Part shown: in pieces, positions 30,492 to 39,851 of the stretch | How the letters are laid out: each line of letters opens with the position of its first letter | How positions within the stretch are numbered: the stretch's first letter is position 1 | From: Paramicrosporidium saccamoebae | Lineage: Eukaryota > Rozellomycota | DNA: 64,000 bases | Reading direction: 5' to 3' | Assembly (NCBI GenBank): GCA_002794465.1 | Contig: MTSL01000063.1 | Coordinates: forward strand, 1-64,000 | Notes under the pieces: model-generated | Databases searched by the model: none | The model's input: the letters and a program-made list of their open reading frames with translations, nothing else | What the model was told of the DNA's origin: nothing | Made by a program: the position numbers and the translations under genes

Positions 30492-31262
30492 TTAGTAGCG
30501 ACTAGAATTAAAGTATCTCTCGTAGTACTTCCTGGCTCTATCGGTGAGAAGTACACAGGGATATTTTAGGATGTGATATACGTTGATAGCGTCCGTTCTT
30601 GTGTTTAAAATGGAAAATGAATCGTTTAGCGAACGCGCAGCAAGTTTGAGATTTTGCTGTGGCGGTGACGAGTCGATCAGTAGAATCTTCTTGGCTGGAA
30701 TGTTGGCGATGATCTTGGATAGACTGGATGTTTTGTGAGTGTCTATAAGGATGCTATCGTCTGCTACAAAGGAAAGCTGTCCTTGGCCAAATTTTGTTGA
30801 AAGGGCAGATCTCAATCCAAAGTTTACAATCTTCCTGGGCAGCTCATATGAATACTTTCTAGGCTTTGGACCAAAGCAGCGGGCCCCTCCACGTCTCTGA
30901 TGTGCCCTGCGCGTTCCAGCACGGGCTCGCCCTGTCCCCTTTTGTTGATACATTTTGCGGGTTGTCCCTCTGACATCACTGCGATGCTTTGTAGAAGCCG
31001 TCCCGGCACGAAGCCCAGCACGATACCAATTCACAACTCGATGCATAATGTCAACCCGGACAGGAGCTTTGAAAACGGTAGGAGAGACTTTGACAATTGT
31101 CATCGGCTCATACGTCTTGAAGTTACGAAGCCAGGCCGGAACTGGTTCAAGAAATGGGTTCCTTCGCACAACCATGGCAGGATGCATTAATACTGGTTTT
31201 GGGCAGGATACGTCAGCAACTGAGCTGAAAAGCCGCAACAGTCGACTCTCGTTGATCCGCAT
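30492..31262 (-). CDS. Mitochondrial ribosomal protein uL4m
   Basis: A single minus-strand exon; the ATG at 31262 gives 256 aa. The N-terminus R-I-N-E-S-R-L-L-R-L-F-S-S is basic and amphipathic like a mitochondrial presequence. The uL4 core is clear: RAGTASTKHRSDVRG, YQQKGTGRARAGTRR, HQRRGGARCFGPKPR. It is related to bacterial L4 rather than cytosolic eL4, which is longer. It faces the PPR gene 118 bp away. Confidence 0.9.
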   Translation of the reverse strand: MRINESRLLRLFSSVADVSCPKPVLMHPAMVVRRNPFLEPVPAWLRNFKTYEPMTIVKVSPTVFKAPVRVDIMHRVVNWYRAGLRAGTASTKHRSDVRGTTRKMYQQKGTGRARAGTRRAHQRRGGARCFGPKPRKYSYELPRKIVNFGLRSALSTKFGQGQLSFVADDSILIDTHKTSSLSKIIANIPAKKILLIDSSPPQQNLKLAARSLNDSFSILNTRTDAINVYHILKYPCVLLTDRARKYYERYFNSSRY

Positions 31263-31380
31263 TAAACTTTTAACCAAAATCTCGCCATTTTAAATTTTAT
31301 GCTCCGCCCAACAGTTGCTGGCCATGTTGCAGTTTCGTTTTACAGTATGACAGCTCAATGCCGATAGTTAATGCCTAGAA

Positions 31381-34332
31381 ATGCAAAAGTCTTTCTCTAC
31401 AGTGCATATTGTTGGCCCGGTCGGTTTCCTTCAATATATACGCCGGATTGCTGAGGGTAGGACAGTGAAGCCTTTGAATAGAGCATTGATGCGAGCTGGC
31501 AGCAAACCGGGTCGAATGGAAGTTCTTGCACATGAACTAATCCGCCAACCAGAATTATGGCTGAAGGGTGCTGATAAACGCGACGTAGAGATGCTTGTTA
31601 GGGAATGTCTCAACGTTGTACCTGCCGGGATATATTTGCAGCTTTTAAAGACTATTCTCCATCTCAGTCACAAAAATATGAGCGATTGCGTTCGGATTAT
31701 TTTGAACGATCTAGTGATCCGCAAAGACTGGGAATTGATCAAGCCGGTTTTGATGGAATTTAGAGATGTTGGACTGGTGGTCCCCATGCGTGTTCTGAAC
31801 TTGCTACTAATGCATGTGTCAAAGCTGAAAGAGACACAGCACTTTTTGGACATTTACGAATGTTTGCGCATGGCGGGATACGAGCCAAATGCTATGACTT
31901 ATAGCATCGTTGTAATATGGAATAGCATGCGCTCTTCTGTCCCATTGCCGAATTCGTCGTTTGCAGAAGGAAAAATGGAAGACCGAATAAATTCGTTGAT
32001 TGGCCGCGCCGTAAATTTGGATGCAAAGGAGCTGAATGGTGTCGTGACAGACACTGGAAGTCTGAGACCCCTCAAGACGCCTGTTGAGCCACTGGCATTA
32101 TCGATTGACTCGGCGAGGGACTTTAGGCAAGCATTGCCAACGATAACAACAAATCAACTCTTTGAGTTTCTGGGACGAGTCAATTCGAGTATTATAACGG
32201 CCAGCGATCTCGGCTATTTTGTCAGCCATTTTCTCGCTAGAGCTGATATCGACGAGGCCACCTGTTCAAAACTTTGGCGTTTCGTTGAATCTCGTGAGGA
32301 ATACGGCTCTTCAGTTGTTTTTGCACGGCTTCTTCCAGAATGGCAGAGGAAGCTGCTATTCAAATCTTACATTCGAGACAATAGTTGCTCCGAGAATGTT
32401 CGCGATCTTGTCCAAAAGGAAATGTATGGTCGAGCTCACTCGATGGTTCTTGAAACTGGTGCTCGCAATTATTTACAACTGGGAAAGCCGAAAATCTCAT
32501 GCCAATTGCTTAAAGCCGCGGTTATAAACGGCTTGCTTCCAATTGAGAGCGCTCTATTCAACAGCACCATTTTGGAGCTAATCAAAAGCGGGAATGCCCC
32601 GGAATGTATGGATTTGTTGGAGTGTCTTCTTGGTAGTGGTGTGAAGCTATCCCACGTCCCTTGGAATTCGATCATTCGCACAATCTTCGATCATGGCCGC
32701 TCTATTGAAACATTGAAAATGCTAGATCTGCTAAATGAAAATGAGACGATTCCATATACTACCAAAATATATGCAAACATGCTACTGATTGGTGAAATGG
32801 ACAGATTGAAAGCTTTTATCAGCACGAAATTGCCAGCCTTGGCCAAGCAGGACAGTAATGCTCTTGGTATTGCACTCGAGAGTCTCATTAGACGCAAGCA
32901 GCTTGGCAGCGTCCCGATGCTTTTAAAGGCCGTGCTGCAGGAATCGCCGTCTTTGGCACGCCCGGACCATTATGCTCTGGCAATACAAGCTGCAGCGCTG
33001 GGCCATGATCGCTGCCATCTTGGGTATTTTAGAGACTTGCTATCGAGGCAAAGCAAAGTATTTGGGCTGATCAAGAGAAGCATCACGACTTTAGATTACA
33101 GTGTTCTAGATTCGACATCGGAGAACCAGGCTCTTGGCCTAGCGGCTCTGTTGGTTCATTTTTTCGACACCAATTCGATCAGAAAATTTGAAAAAGCGTT
33201 CTACCGACTCTTCGGTGACTCACTCCTCCCAAGTCACGATACAGTCCGAGTCTTTCTCTCCATGAAATCTGACCACGGAGAAGGACCACTTAAGAGTCCC
33301 GATTGGGGACCACTTTTCGTTGCCTGGATGGAGAGGCGAGGACTAAAGCCCAACAATGCTATTTTTGCGAAATTTCTGCGTCTGGCTACGACTCGAAAAG
33401 ATTCATCTCTGGCAGAGTACGTAATTAAGGCCATAGTATCTGGCGAGGTTGTTCTGACCGCATCAATAAGTAAGGAGCTGATGTCATATATCATGTTGAG
33501 CGGAACTGTTGCGCAGATTGTCCAAGTGTTGGAAATCCTGCGGACGAAAAACATACAGCTTAGCGCGTCCCAATATGAAAGAATCATTTTACTCGCAGTC
33601 AGCCATTCTGACCATGTCCAAGCCATGGAATGGGCAAAATCGTCCATTGAGGAAGGCAGACGGATATCCAGAAAGACTACTGCCGATTTGCTTGATAGTA
33701 TTTACCGATCCTGGCCACTGTCCTCCTTTCTTCCTATATTGGACTATTTTCATTCAAGTGGATACTTTGCGAGCAAGACATTATACGAAGAGTTTTTGAA
33801 GGAGGCCCTTAGGAAGGGCGACTTGCGAATGGTCAGATATTATTATAACATGATACTAAGATCAAACAAAGATCCCGAGGTTTGTGATGCTCTGGACGTT
33901 TTGGCACTTGGCATCACAAGTGGACATGTCCAAAATGCGTATCAAGTATTTACGAGCTTGAGGTGGAAGAAATCATTGCCGCCTGGCTTGGAAACCTTTG
34001 CCAAAATCCTTACTCGCTACTTGCGGCCCTGTGTTCAGAAAGACTCGAATTTTCTTCAAAGAATCCCGCCGATGAAAGAACTGCAATCTGGTGGGATCGA
34101 AGATGTTCTTAATTTTGCCATAGCTGAGAGTGCGCTTCTCCCAGCCAAATGGTGCCAGAGTTCAATGGAGAATTGCATTGCTCTTGGAAGCTTTCACTTG
34201 GCTAAGCAAATTCATTTATACATGACGTCCAATTTTGTTCGCCAAGATGACGCGACTAGTTCTCGTGTTGCCAAGATGTGGATCAAACAACTTGGAATCA
34301 TTGCCAACAACAAAATGACTAGCCGGACGTAA
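31381..34332 (+). CDS. Large PPR-like helical-repeat protein, probably mitochondrial
   Basis: A single exon encodes 983 aa. The first 25 residues are short in acids and contain R-R, compatible with a mitochondrial presequence. The body is a series of helical hairpins of PPR type, for example FLDIYECLRMAGYEPNAMTY, LFVAWMERRGLKPNNAIFAK and DLLECLLGSGVKLSHVPWN, each with the G-x-x-P/L-turn spacing. No endonuclease or editing domain is seen. Proteins of this size and layout stabilise or activate translation of single mitochondrial mRNAs in fungi. The target is unknown. Confidence 0.72.
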   Translation: MQKSFSTVHIVGPVGFLQYIRRIAEGRTVKPLNRALMRAGSKPGRMEVLAHELIRQPELWLKGADKRDVEMLVRECLNVVPAGIYLQLLKTILHLSHKNMSDCVRIILNDLVIRKDWELIKPVLMEFRDVGLVVPMRVLNLLLMHVSKLKETQHFLDIYECLRMAGYEPNAMTYSIVVIWNSMRSSVPLPNSSFAEGKMEDRINSLIGRAVNLDAKELNGVVTDTGSLRPLKTPVEPLALSIDSARDFRQALPTITTNQLFEFLGRVNSSIITASDLGYFVSHFLARADIDEATCSKLWRFVESREEYGSSVVFARLLPEWQRKLLFKSYIRDNSCSENVRDLVQKEMYGRAHSMVLETGARNYLQLGKPKISCQLLKAAVINGLLPIESALFNSTILELIKSGNAPECMDLLECLLGSGVKLSHVPWNSIIRTIFDHGRSIETLKMLDLLNENETIPYTTKIYANMLLIGEMDRLKAFISTKLPALAKQDSNALGIALESLIRRKQLGSVPMLLKAVLQESPSLARPDHYALAIQAAALGHDRCHLGYFRDLLSRQSKVFGLIKRSITTLDYSVLDSTSENQALGLAALLVHFFDTNSIRKFEKAFYRLFGDSLLPSHDTVRVFLSMKSDHGEGPLKSPDWGPLFVAWMERRGLKPNNAIFAKFLRLATTRKDSSLAEYVIKAIVSGEVVLTASISKELMSYIMLSGTVAQIVQVLEILRTKNIQLSASQYERIILLAVSHSDHVQAMEWAKSSIEEGRRISRKTTADLLDSIYRSWPLSSFLPILDYFHSSGYFASKTLYEEFLKEALRKGDLRMVRYYYNMILRSNKDPEVCDALDVLALGITSGHVQNAYQVFTSLRWKKSLPPGLETFAKILTRYLRPCVQKDSNFLQRIPPMKELQSGGIEDVLNFAIAESALLPAKWCQSSMENCIALGSFHLAKQIHLYMTSNFVRQDDATSSRVAKMWIKQLGIIANNKMTSRT

Positions 34333-34491
34333 AGCCGTTACACACAAAGGTCTGGTTGCAGCCCATAACTAGCTTCTGCTTCATCGCGTCCCGTCGTGGC
34401 AAGCTACTCGCAGGACGGTTAATTCACAAAGGTTCGATTGTGACCCATTTATAGCTTCTAATTTTTCGCACTTTGCCAACCTCAATACAGT

Positions 34492-35817
34492 TTATTCAAA
34501 TGGATTTAATTGTGTCTCGTCTTCTTTAGCTTCTGTTTTACTGCGCTTCTTAGAAGGAGTGCCATGAGTAGAATTGTGATCCTGCTTCACTGCCAGTCGA
34601 CGCTGATCCGAAATCTCACAATCATTGACAGCATTGTTGGGTATGAATCCGCACTCTGCCAAGTTTGGAATTTCATCTAGACGAGAGTATAGGTTTTTGT
34701 TAGGAGAGTGGAGGGAAATGAGTCGTTTTGACCTTCGTACTGGAGATACAGCCGAATTGGTCTCCAGCATCTCCCGCATCTTTTTGCTGGGAGTAATCAT
34801 GGCGTAGAGATATGCCGATCCACCTTTGTCTGCCAAATTTCCATCAACCTTGCCAGTAACCGGCGCCGTCCTGTACAGGCTTGTATCTTTAATTGCCGTG
34901 AGAGCTCTTTGCAAAACGATTGGGCGTGGAGGAGTAATTTTTTGAATTTGGGGTGTGCGACGTACAACTTGATCGATTTCAGCTTGCATCCTTCTGGTTT
35001 CCTCGTCATCTTCAGGTGTCTGCAAAACATTAGGGGCTGGCAAGGTAATCTCTGGTGTGACCGGTGTATTTGGCGTGGAGGGTTCTGATAAGGATGGCTT
35101 TTTCGGAGTAGAACTGGGACACACCTCAGGAAATAGATCATCAAGGACATCCTTAAGCAAGAAATCTGTTGCAGCATTTTTGATTTCGGACAACTCTTTC
35201 CCAGCATGCAAGCCTTTGTATAACTTCCAGAAACGACCACAAAATCGTGCATCAAAGCGCTTACATTGTCGGGGAGCTCCTAGAACCTGCAACATAATTT
35301 TTGCCAATAAATCTAAGCCCGTGTTGATTGCTGCTTCCACTTGGCTAAACCGAAATAGCCTTAAATGAGGGCGCTGCACTCGAACAAGTCCAGAGATGGT
35401 CTTTAAATAGACAGGTTTGCTCCAATCAATAATGATAGGACCTACTGTTGAAATGGTGCAGGTCTCGACTGGTGCAGGGTCGGACTTTGGAGTAACTGTA
35501 GATTCTTCAACATTTAGACTATTGGCAGGGTCGACTTTGGTAATTTCTGTAGAGCCAATTTCGGGATGACTTTTTTCCACTTGGAACTCTTCAGAAGGTG
35601 TAGTAGCGGTCTGGGAGTCTTTGACGTTGACTTCGGTGGCCTGTACGGGTTGCTTCCCACTCCTAGGCAGAGGACGCTTTCCAGAGTCCCTACAGAATCA
35701 ATCCTCCCGTTCCAATATTGACTTTTTGGCTTTTTTAGCTTGTAAATATTCTTCCAACATTTTGCGCCGCTCATCGGCCTTGTTTGAGACTGAAGAGCTG
35801 TTTTCTTTGCTGTCCAT
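34492..35817 (-). CDS. Unrecognised basic, low-complexity protein
   Basis: Two minus-strand exons (35723-35817, 34492-35689) with a 33-nt intron give 430 aa. The N-terminal E-R-R-K-M-L-E-E-Y-L-Q-A-K-K-A-K-K is strongly helical. The middle has a folded-looking part (residues about 120-200: RFSQVEAAINTGLDLLAKI, RFCGRFWKLYKGLHAG) followed by a proline/threonine-rich linker. The C-terminal third is basic with S-A-V-S-P-V-R-R-S-K-R-L. The R-R-S-K-R with serine-proline sites and the N-terminal helix recall CKAP2-type mitotic microtubule proteins, but the resemblance is weak. Without the intron an in-frame TGA interrupts the gene; the intron removes it. Confidence 0.6.
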
Positions 35818-35992
35818 TTGACGACTGGTTGATACCCGCGCAATGTAGCCAGGGTTTCCTATTTATCACTTTGATGATGGTGATCGCCCCATAGTATCAT
35901 CTTGTGATACTCTGTAGTGGTTTGTAATGTCTCTACAATTTGCGTTCAGGGATACCAAGAGTTAGCTTTATTAAATAAAAGTTTGAACTCCC

Positions 35993-36061
35993 GGGTCTCT
36001 GCCTCGGCCATCATCGGGTCTCTACCTCAGCCCCCATCGTGTCTCTACCTCGGCTCCATTA
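35993..36061 (+). repeat. Three tandem 23-bp units
   Basis: Units at 35993, 36016 and 36039 share G(G/T)GTCTCT then (A/G)CCTC(G/A)GC then CATC or a variant. They lie in the 373-bp spacer between the unrecognised gene and MRD1. That spacer holds no other recognisable feature. Confidence 0.85.
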
Positions 36062-36190
36062 CGCTTTGACCGCGGCTCGGTAACCTTGGCTGTCCACTAA
36101 CAGCGAGAGATTCGGACGAATAATTTCATGCTGTAGATCTAAAAGTCATATAGTCCAACGTTTTGGTCTGGCCGGGGTATCGGGGCTGGG

Positions 36191-38641
36191 ATGACGACTG
36201 AACCGACCTCTAGAGTTATCGTCAAGAATCTTCCGAAATGGGCTACGGAAGCCCAAGTCCGAAAACATTTTGCAAGCAAGGGACAAATTACAGATATTAA
36301 GATGATGCACACTCGTAGCGGCGTGTTCCGGCGGTTTGCATATATCGGGTTTGCGAGTGCCGATGAAGCTGCTGTGGCAGTAAAGTATTTCGATCGCACT
36401 TTTATCGATACAGCTCGTGTCTCTGTAGAGATAGCACACCGGGCTGGAAGTGACGAGCTCTCCAGGCCGTGGAGTAAGTATTCACAAGGGTCTTCCGCAA
36501 ACGACGCCCATCGTTGCATAAAGGAAAAGAGAATCCAAGAAAAGAATGATAAAAAGTCTAGCGCTCTGGATCCACTAAAAGTTGAAATGGAGCGGAAGAA
36601 GAAGATCCTCAAAGCTATCTATGGAGAAGAGGAGGACTCGGAAAATAGTCAGCTTCGTGCATTTGTTAATGCCGTAAAACCTGCATCAAAAACCAAGGTC
36701 TGGGAGAACGATGGTGAAGCCTTGAGAGGGCTGGACGAGAAGCGGGAAAGGATGAAACCAAAAGCCGTGCATGTAGATGCTGTTCCCAACAGAAAGCCCG
36801 GCGGACAGGGACAAATGGTGACTAAGACTCACGTAAAATTTGGAAACGAATCAGAGGATGAAGGCCTTCCGGAAAGTGGAGGCGAAAGTGATGATTTGTA
36901 TGAAGATTTTCACGGGGAGCCTAGCACGATCCCTAAAGTCGAGTCCGAATCAGATGTTGATTCTGTCGTTGAAAAGCCCATGGATGACATTGTTGACGAG
37001 AGCGCACCTGTTCTCCACAACGAGCCAGTTTCTGCGGATCTAATCACTGATACGGGGCGGCTCTTTGTGAGAAACCTTTCCTATTCCTGCACTGAAGAAG
37101 AGCTGAGAATTGTGTTCCAACCGTTTGGTCCACTCACTGAAGTGCATTTGTCCATTTCAAAGGAGACTAAAAAGTCGAAAGGATTTGCATATATTTTGTT
37201 CATGTTTCCAGAGCACGCTCTGCGAGCGTATACTGAGCTTGACGGGACTATTTTTCAAGGTCGTATAATGCACATTTTGCCTGCACAAGAGAAACCTGCA
37301 CCAAAGGAAGAAACTGGAAATGAAAGCTATCAAGACAAGAAAAAGCGCGAACAAAAGGCTTCTGCTCAGAAGGAATACAATTGGAACAGCTTGTTCATTA
37401 GAAGTGATACAGTACTTGATGCCATAGCTGCAAAGCTAGGAGTCTCCAAATCCTCAATTATGGACGTGACGTCAGATAATCTTGCCACTCGACTTGCAGT
37501 GGCAGAGACTAACCTGATTCATGAGACTAAAGAATACTTGGAGAATGAGGGCGTTGTTCTTGACTCTTTTAACGGAGGACACGAACGTTCCAAAGTAGTG
37601 ATTCTTGTCAAAAATTTACCATTCGAAACTGAAAATTCCGACATTCGCAAACTGTTTGAAAAATTCGGCACTGTCGGAAGGGTTATCCTCCCCCCGACTA
37701 AAGCCGTGGCCATGGTCGAGTTCTTTGAGTCATCCGAAGCTCGCACCGCCTTCAGATCTCTTGCATATTCAAAGTTTAAGCATGTCCCCCTCTTCCTGGA
37801 ATGGGCGCCTGTGAAGGCTCTTGGGTCGCGCATTACGAAATCTGAGGAGACTGTAGCCGCTCCAAAGACGATAGAAGACAATGATGTTGAGAATTCTGAA
37901 GAGACGCCATCATTAGCATCTGCGACAACGCTGTACATTAAGAATTTGAACTTTTCGACAACCTCGGATACTCTCAAAACTGTATTTTCCGTTACTGGAC
38001 CCATCAGGTCCGCCAGAGTTGCTACTAAAAAGGCGGGCGACAAGGTGCTCTCTCTAGGATTTGGTTTTGTTGAGTTTGAACGGAAGGAGTCTTTGAATAG
38101 AGCTTTAGATGAGCTTCAAGGGCACGTTGTCGATGGCCATGCTCTTCTTTTGAAAAAGTCCTCTTCTCGAGCAGATTCGAGCAATGATTCTAGTTCTCGT
38201 CGTCGTAGGAACACTAATGAGGCGGATGGGGAAAATGAGCAAAACACAAAGTTAGTGGTGCGAAATATTCCATTTGAGGCAGGCGAAAAGGAGGTTCGAG
38301 AACTGTTCAAAACCTTTGCCCAGCTGAAACGCGTCAGGCTGCCTCGTCGCTTTGACGGGAAGCATCGTGGATTTGGCTTTGTAGAATTCCTCACACACCA
38401 AGAGGCTGTAAATGCAAAGTCTACCTTGGCTCACACTCATTTGTACGGCAGACACTTGGTTCTTGAATGGGCCAAGCCTGAGGTGGAGTCGGATAATATC
38501 GAAAAGGTTGAAGAATTGCGTGAAAAGACGAGGAAGCGAATGAATATATGCGAGAAAACTGTCGCGGGCAAACGAATGCGGCTGGACAAGGCCGTTGATG
38601 TAGACGCAGAAATACCATCAGCCTCTGATGACGAAGAATAA
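36191..38641 (+). CDS. MRD1: Multi-RRM ribosome biogenesis protein MRD1 (RBM19)
   Basis: A single exon of 816 aa with five RRMs at about residues 7-85, 290-365, 470-543, 578-660 and 687-765. Each has RNP-type strands (VIVKNLP, LFVRNLS, ILVKNLPF, LYIKNLNF, LVVRNIPF and the matching F-A-Y/F-G-F-V partners). Acidic linkers separate RRM1 from RRM2. Five RRMs with a long first linker is the MRD1 layout. The protein binds pre-rRNA and U3 snoRNA in the small-subunit processome. Confidence 0.94.
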   Translation: MTTEPTSRVIVKNLPKWATEAQVRKHFASKGQITDIKMMHTRSGVFRRFAYIGFASADEAAVAVKYFDRTFIDTARVSVEIAHRAGSDELSRPWSKYSQGSSANDAHRCIKEKRIQEKNDKKSSALDPLKVEMERKKKILKAIYGEEEDSENSQLRAFVNAVKPASKTKVWENDGEALRGLDEKRERMKPKAVHVDAVPNRKPGGQGQMVTKTHVKFGNESEDEGLPESGGESDDLYEDFHGEPSTIPKVESESDVDSVVEKPMDDIVDESAPVLHNEPVSADLITDTGRLFVRNLSYSCTEEELRIVFQPFGPLTEVHLSISKETKKSKGFAYILFMFPEHALRAYTELDGTIFQGRIMHILPAQEKPAPKEETGNESYQDKKKREQKASAQKEYNWNSLFIRSDTVLDAIAAKLGVSKSSIMDVTSDNLATRLAVAETNLIHETKEYLENEGVVLDSFNGGHERSKVVILVKNLPFETENSDIRKLFEKFGTVGRVILPPTKAVAMVEFFESSEARTAFRSLAYSKFKHVPLFLEWAPVKALGSRITKSEETVAAPKTIEDNDVENSEETPSLASATTLYIKNLNFSTTSDTLKTVFSVTGPIRSARVATKKAGDKVLSLGFGFVEFERKESLNRALDELQGHVVDGHALLLKKSSSRADSSNDSSSRRRRNTNEADGENEQNTKLVVRNIPFEAGEKEVRELFKTFAQLKRVRLPRRFDGKHRGFGFVEFLTHQEAVNAKSTLAHTHLYGRHLVLEWAKPEVESDNIEKVEELREKTRKRMNICEKTVAGKRMRLDKAVDVDAEIPSASDDEE

Positions 38642-38733
38642 GGGAATCGAGTAGAATAAGGTAGAACAGGATGTAATAGATCAGCTATATATGTGCACAT
38701 GGAACTATGCGTTTTATTATCTGTGAATAGGAC

Positions 38734-38816
38734 CAATGTGCCGCGTAGTGAATTGGTTGCCACGGAACACTGAACACGTCAAAATGTGTCGCATAGTGAA
38801 CTAGTTACCATGGAAC
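38734..38816 (+). repeat. Two diverged direct copies of ~34 bp
   Basis: Copies at 38734 and 38782 share AATGTG(C/T)CGC(G/A)TAGTGAA(T/C)T(G/A)GTT(G/A)CCA(C/T)GGAAC. They lie in the 340-bp spacer between MRD1 and COX16. The CGTAGTG core also occurs in the dispersed repeat family, which may be coincidence. Nothing else is seen in this spacer. Confidence 0.7.
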
Positions 38817-38981
38817 GCACCGCAATGCCGCTGCTCATGCTCGAGACACTTTATTACCATTTAAATCAGACATCTATAGATTGGTGGGTCCACCACAACA
38901 CATTTTTGTAATCAGATATGCTATGTATAAGGTCCATAGCAACCGGCATACCTCACCCGCAAAGCATGCGTCTTACTCATT

Positions 38982-39224
38982 TTACACGTCTTTCTTGCGT
39001 GTTGGTACCATATCATAGTGGTCAATGACTTTGATGGTTTCTTCAAATTCTTCCAAGTCTTGCTCAAGAGAGTTGAAATTGCTTACTTTTCGACTCCTTC
39101 GGCTTCCTGATGCTTGTGACGAGACGCGATACTTTTCGGAGCGTATTTCTGTCAGTGTATAAGTGCTGCCAACTATCATGGCCAAAAAAGGCAGTCCGAA
39201 TGACAAGAACGGCCTCGAGCCCAT
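38982..39224 (-). CDS. COX16: Cytochrome c oxidase assembly protein COX16
   Basis: A single minus-strand exon of 80 aa. The N-terminal P-F-L-S-F-G-L-P-F-L-A-M-I-V-G-S is a single membrane span of the COX16 type. It is followed by R-S-E-K-Y and a helical E-E-F-E-E-T-I-K. It acts in the mitochondrial inner membrane during Cox1/Cox2 assembly. Its presence implies a working complex IV. Confidence 0.8.
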   Translation of the reverse strand: MGSRPFLSFGLPFLAMIVGSTYTLTEIRSEKYRVSSQASGSRRSRKVSNFNSLEQDLEEFEETIKVIDHYDMVPTRKKDV

Positions 39225-39288
39225 ACGCTGGGTAATTTATGATGGATAAATTGTGGTTTATAATTAGTCGCGTCTAGCTATATTGTGT

Positions 39289-39705
39289 TTAGCGGCGCTT
39301 CATGTGGTCCAAGAGGACCTCAAGGAACTCGCTCTCCTCACCATAGTCACGAACGACGACACAAGCACAGGAGACAACCTTTTGGGCATCACCGTTCTTG
39401 TCAATCTTGCAGAGACCAACCCACTCACCGAGCTGCTTGGCATCGGCAACCTTGATAAGCTGGATGCTGTGCTCGGCACAGAGGGCCTCGATGAGACGGA
39501 CATACTCCTTCTCTTCGCACGACTCGGCGAGCACGCACAGACGGCCGGCACGACGATCGAGGGTCTTGACGGCCTCACGGAGACCACGGGAGAGACCATC
39601 GTAGCAGAGAGAGCGACGAAGGACCTCACGGAGAGCAGTCTCAACCGTGATGGTACCAGCGGCCTCGGTGGCGGCAACTTCAACAACATCTCCTGCTGCG
39701 GACAT
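39289..39705 (-). CDS. RPS12: 40S ribosomal protein S12 (eS12)
   Basis: A single minus-strand coding exon; the ATG at 39705 gives 138 aa. The core matches eS12: [55 protein letters not shown] and [13 protein letters not shown]. Codon choice is strongly G/C-ending. A 5'-UTR intron probably precedes it at 39748-39800. Confidence 0.95.
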   Translation of the reverse strand: MSAAGDVVEVAATEAAGTITVETALREVLRRSLCYDGLSRGLREAVKTLDRRAGRLCVLAESCEEKEYVRLIEALCAEHSIQLIKVADAKQLGEWVGLCKIDKNGDAQKVVSCACVVVRDYGEESEFLEVLLDHMKRR

Positions 39706-39747
39706 TTCCAACAGTTTCCTCGCTACAGGACATTAGTACCTGTGCTA

Positions 39748-39800
39748 CTGTATAGAAATAGGATAATGCATCGATACGCAAACGATGGATGGATACTTAC
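39748..39800 (-). promoter_or_regulatory. Probable 5'-UTR intron of RPS12
   Basis: On the minus strand GTAAGTATCC begins at 39800 and TATACAG ends at 39748, 42 nt before the ATG. The intron (53 nt) contains ATCCATCC (39794-39787 on the minus strand), as in the leaders of RPL32, RPL13 and RPS16. Confidence 0.55.
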
Positions 39801-39851
39801 ATGTTAGGTGGTGGAAAGAGGGAGAGATTACCAGGGTTGTCGGGCCTGAAA

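Noticed and set aside
35690-35722. In-frame TGA in the unrecognised basic protein, considered as a second selenocysteine codon
   Set aside because: A 33-nt GT-AG intron of normal type removes the TGA and keeps the frame; no redox motif surrounds it.
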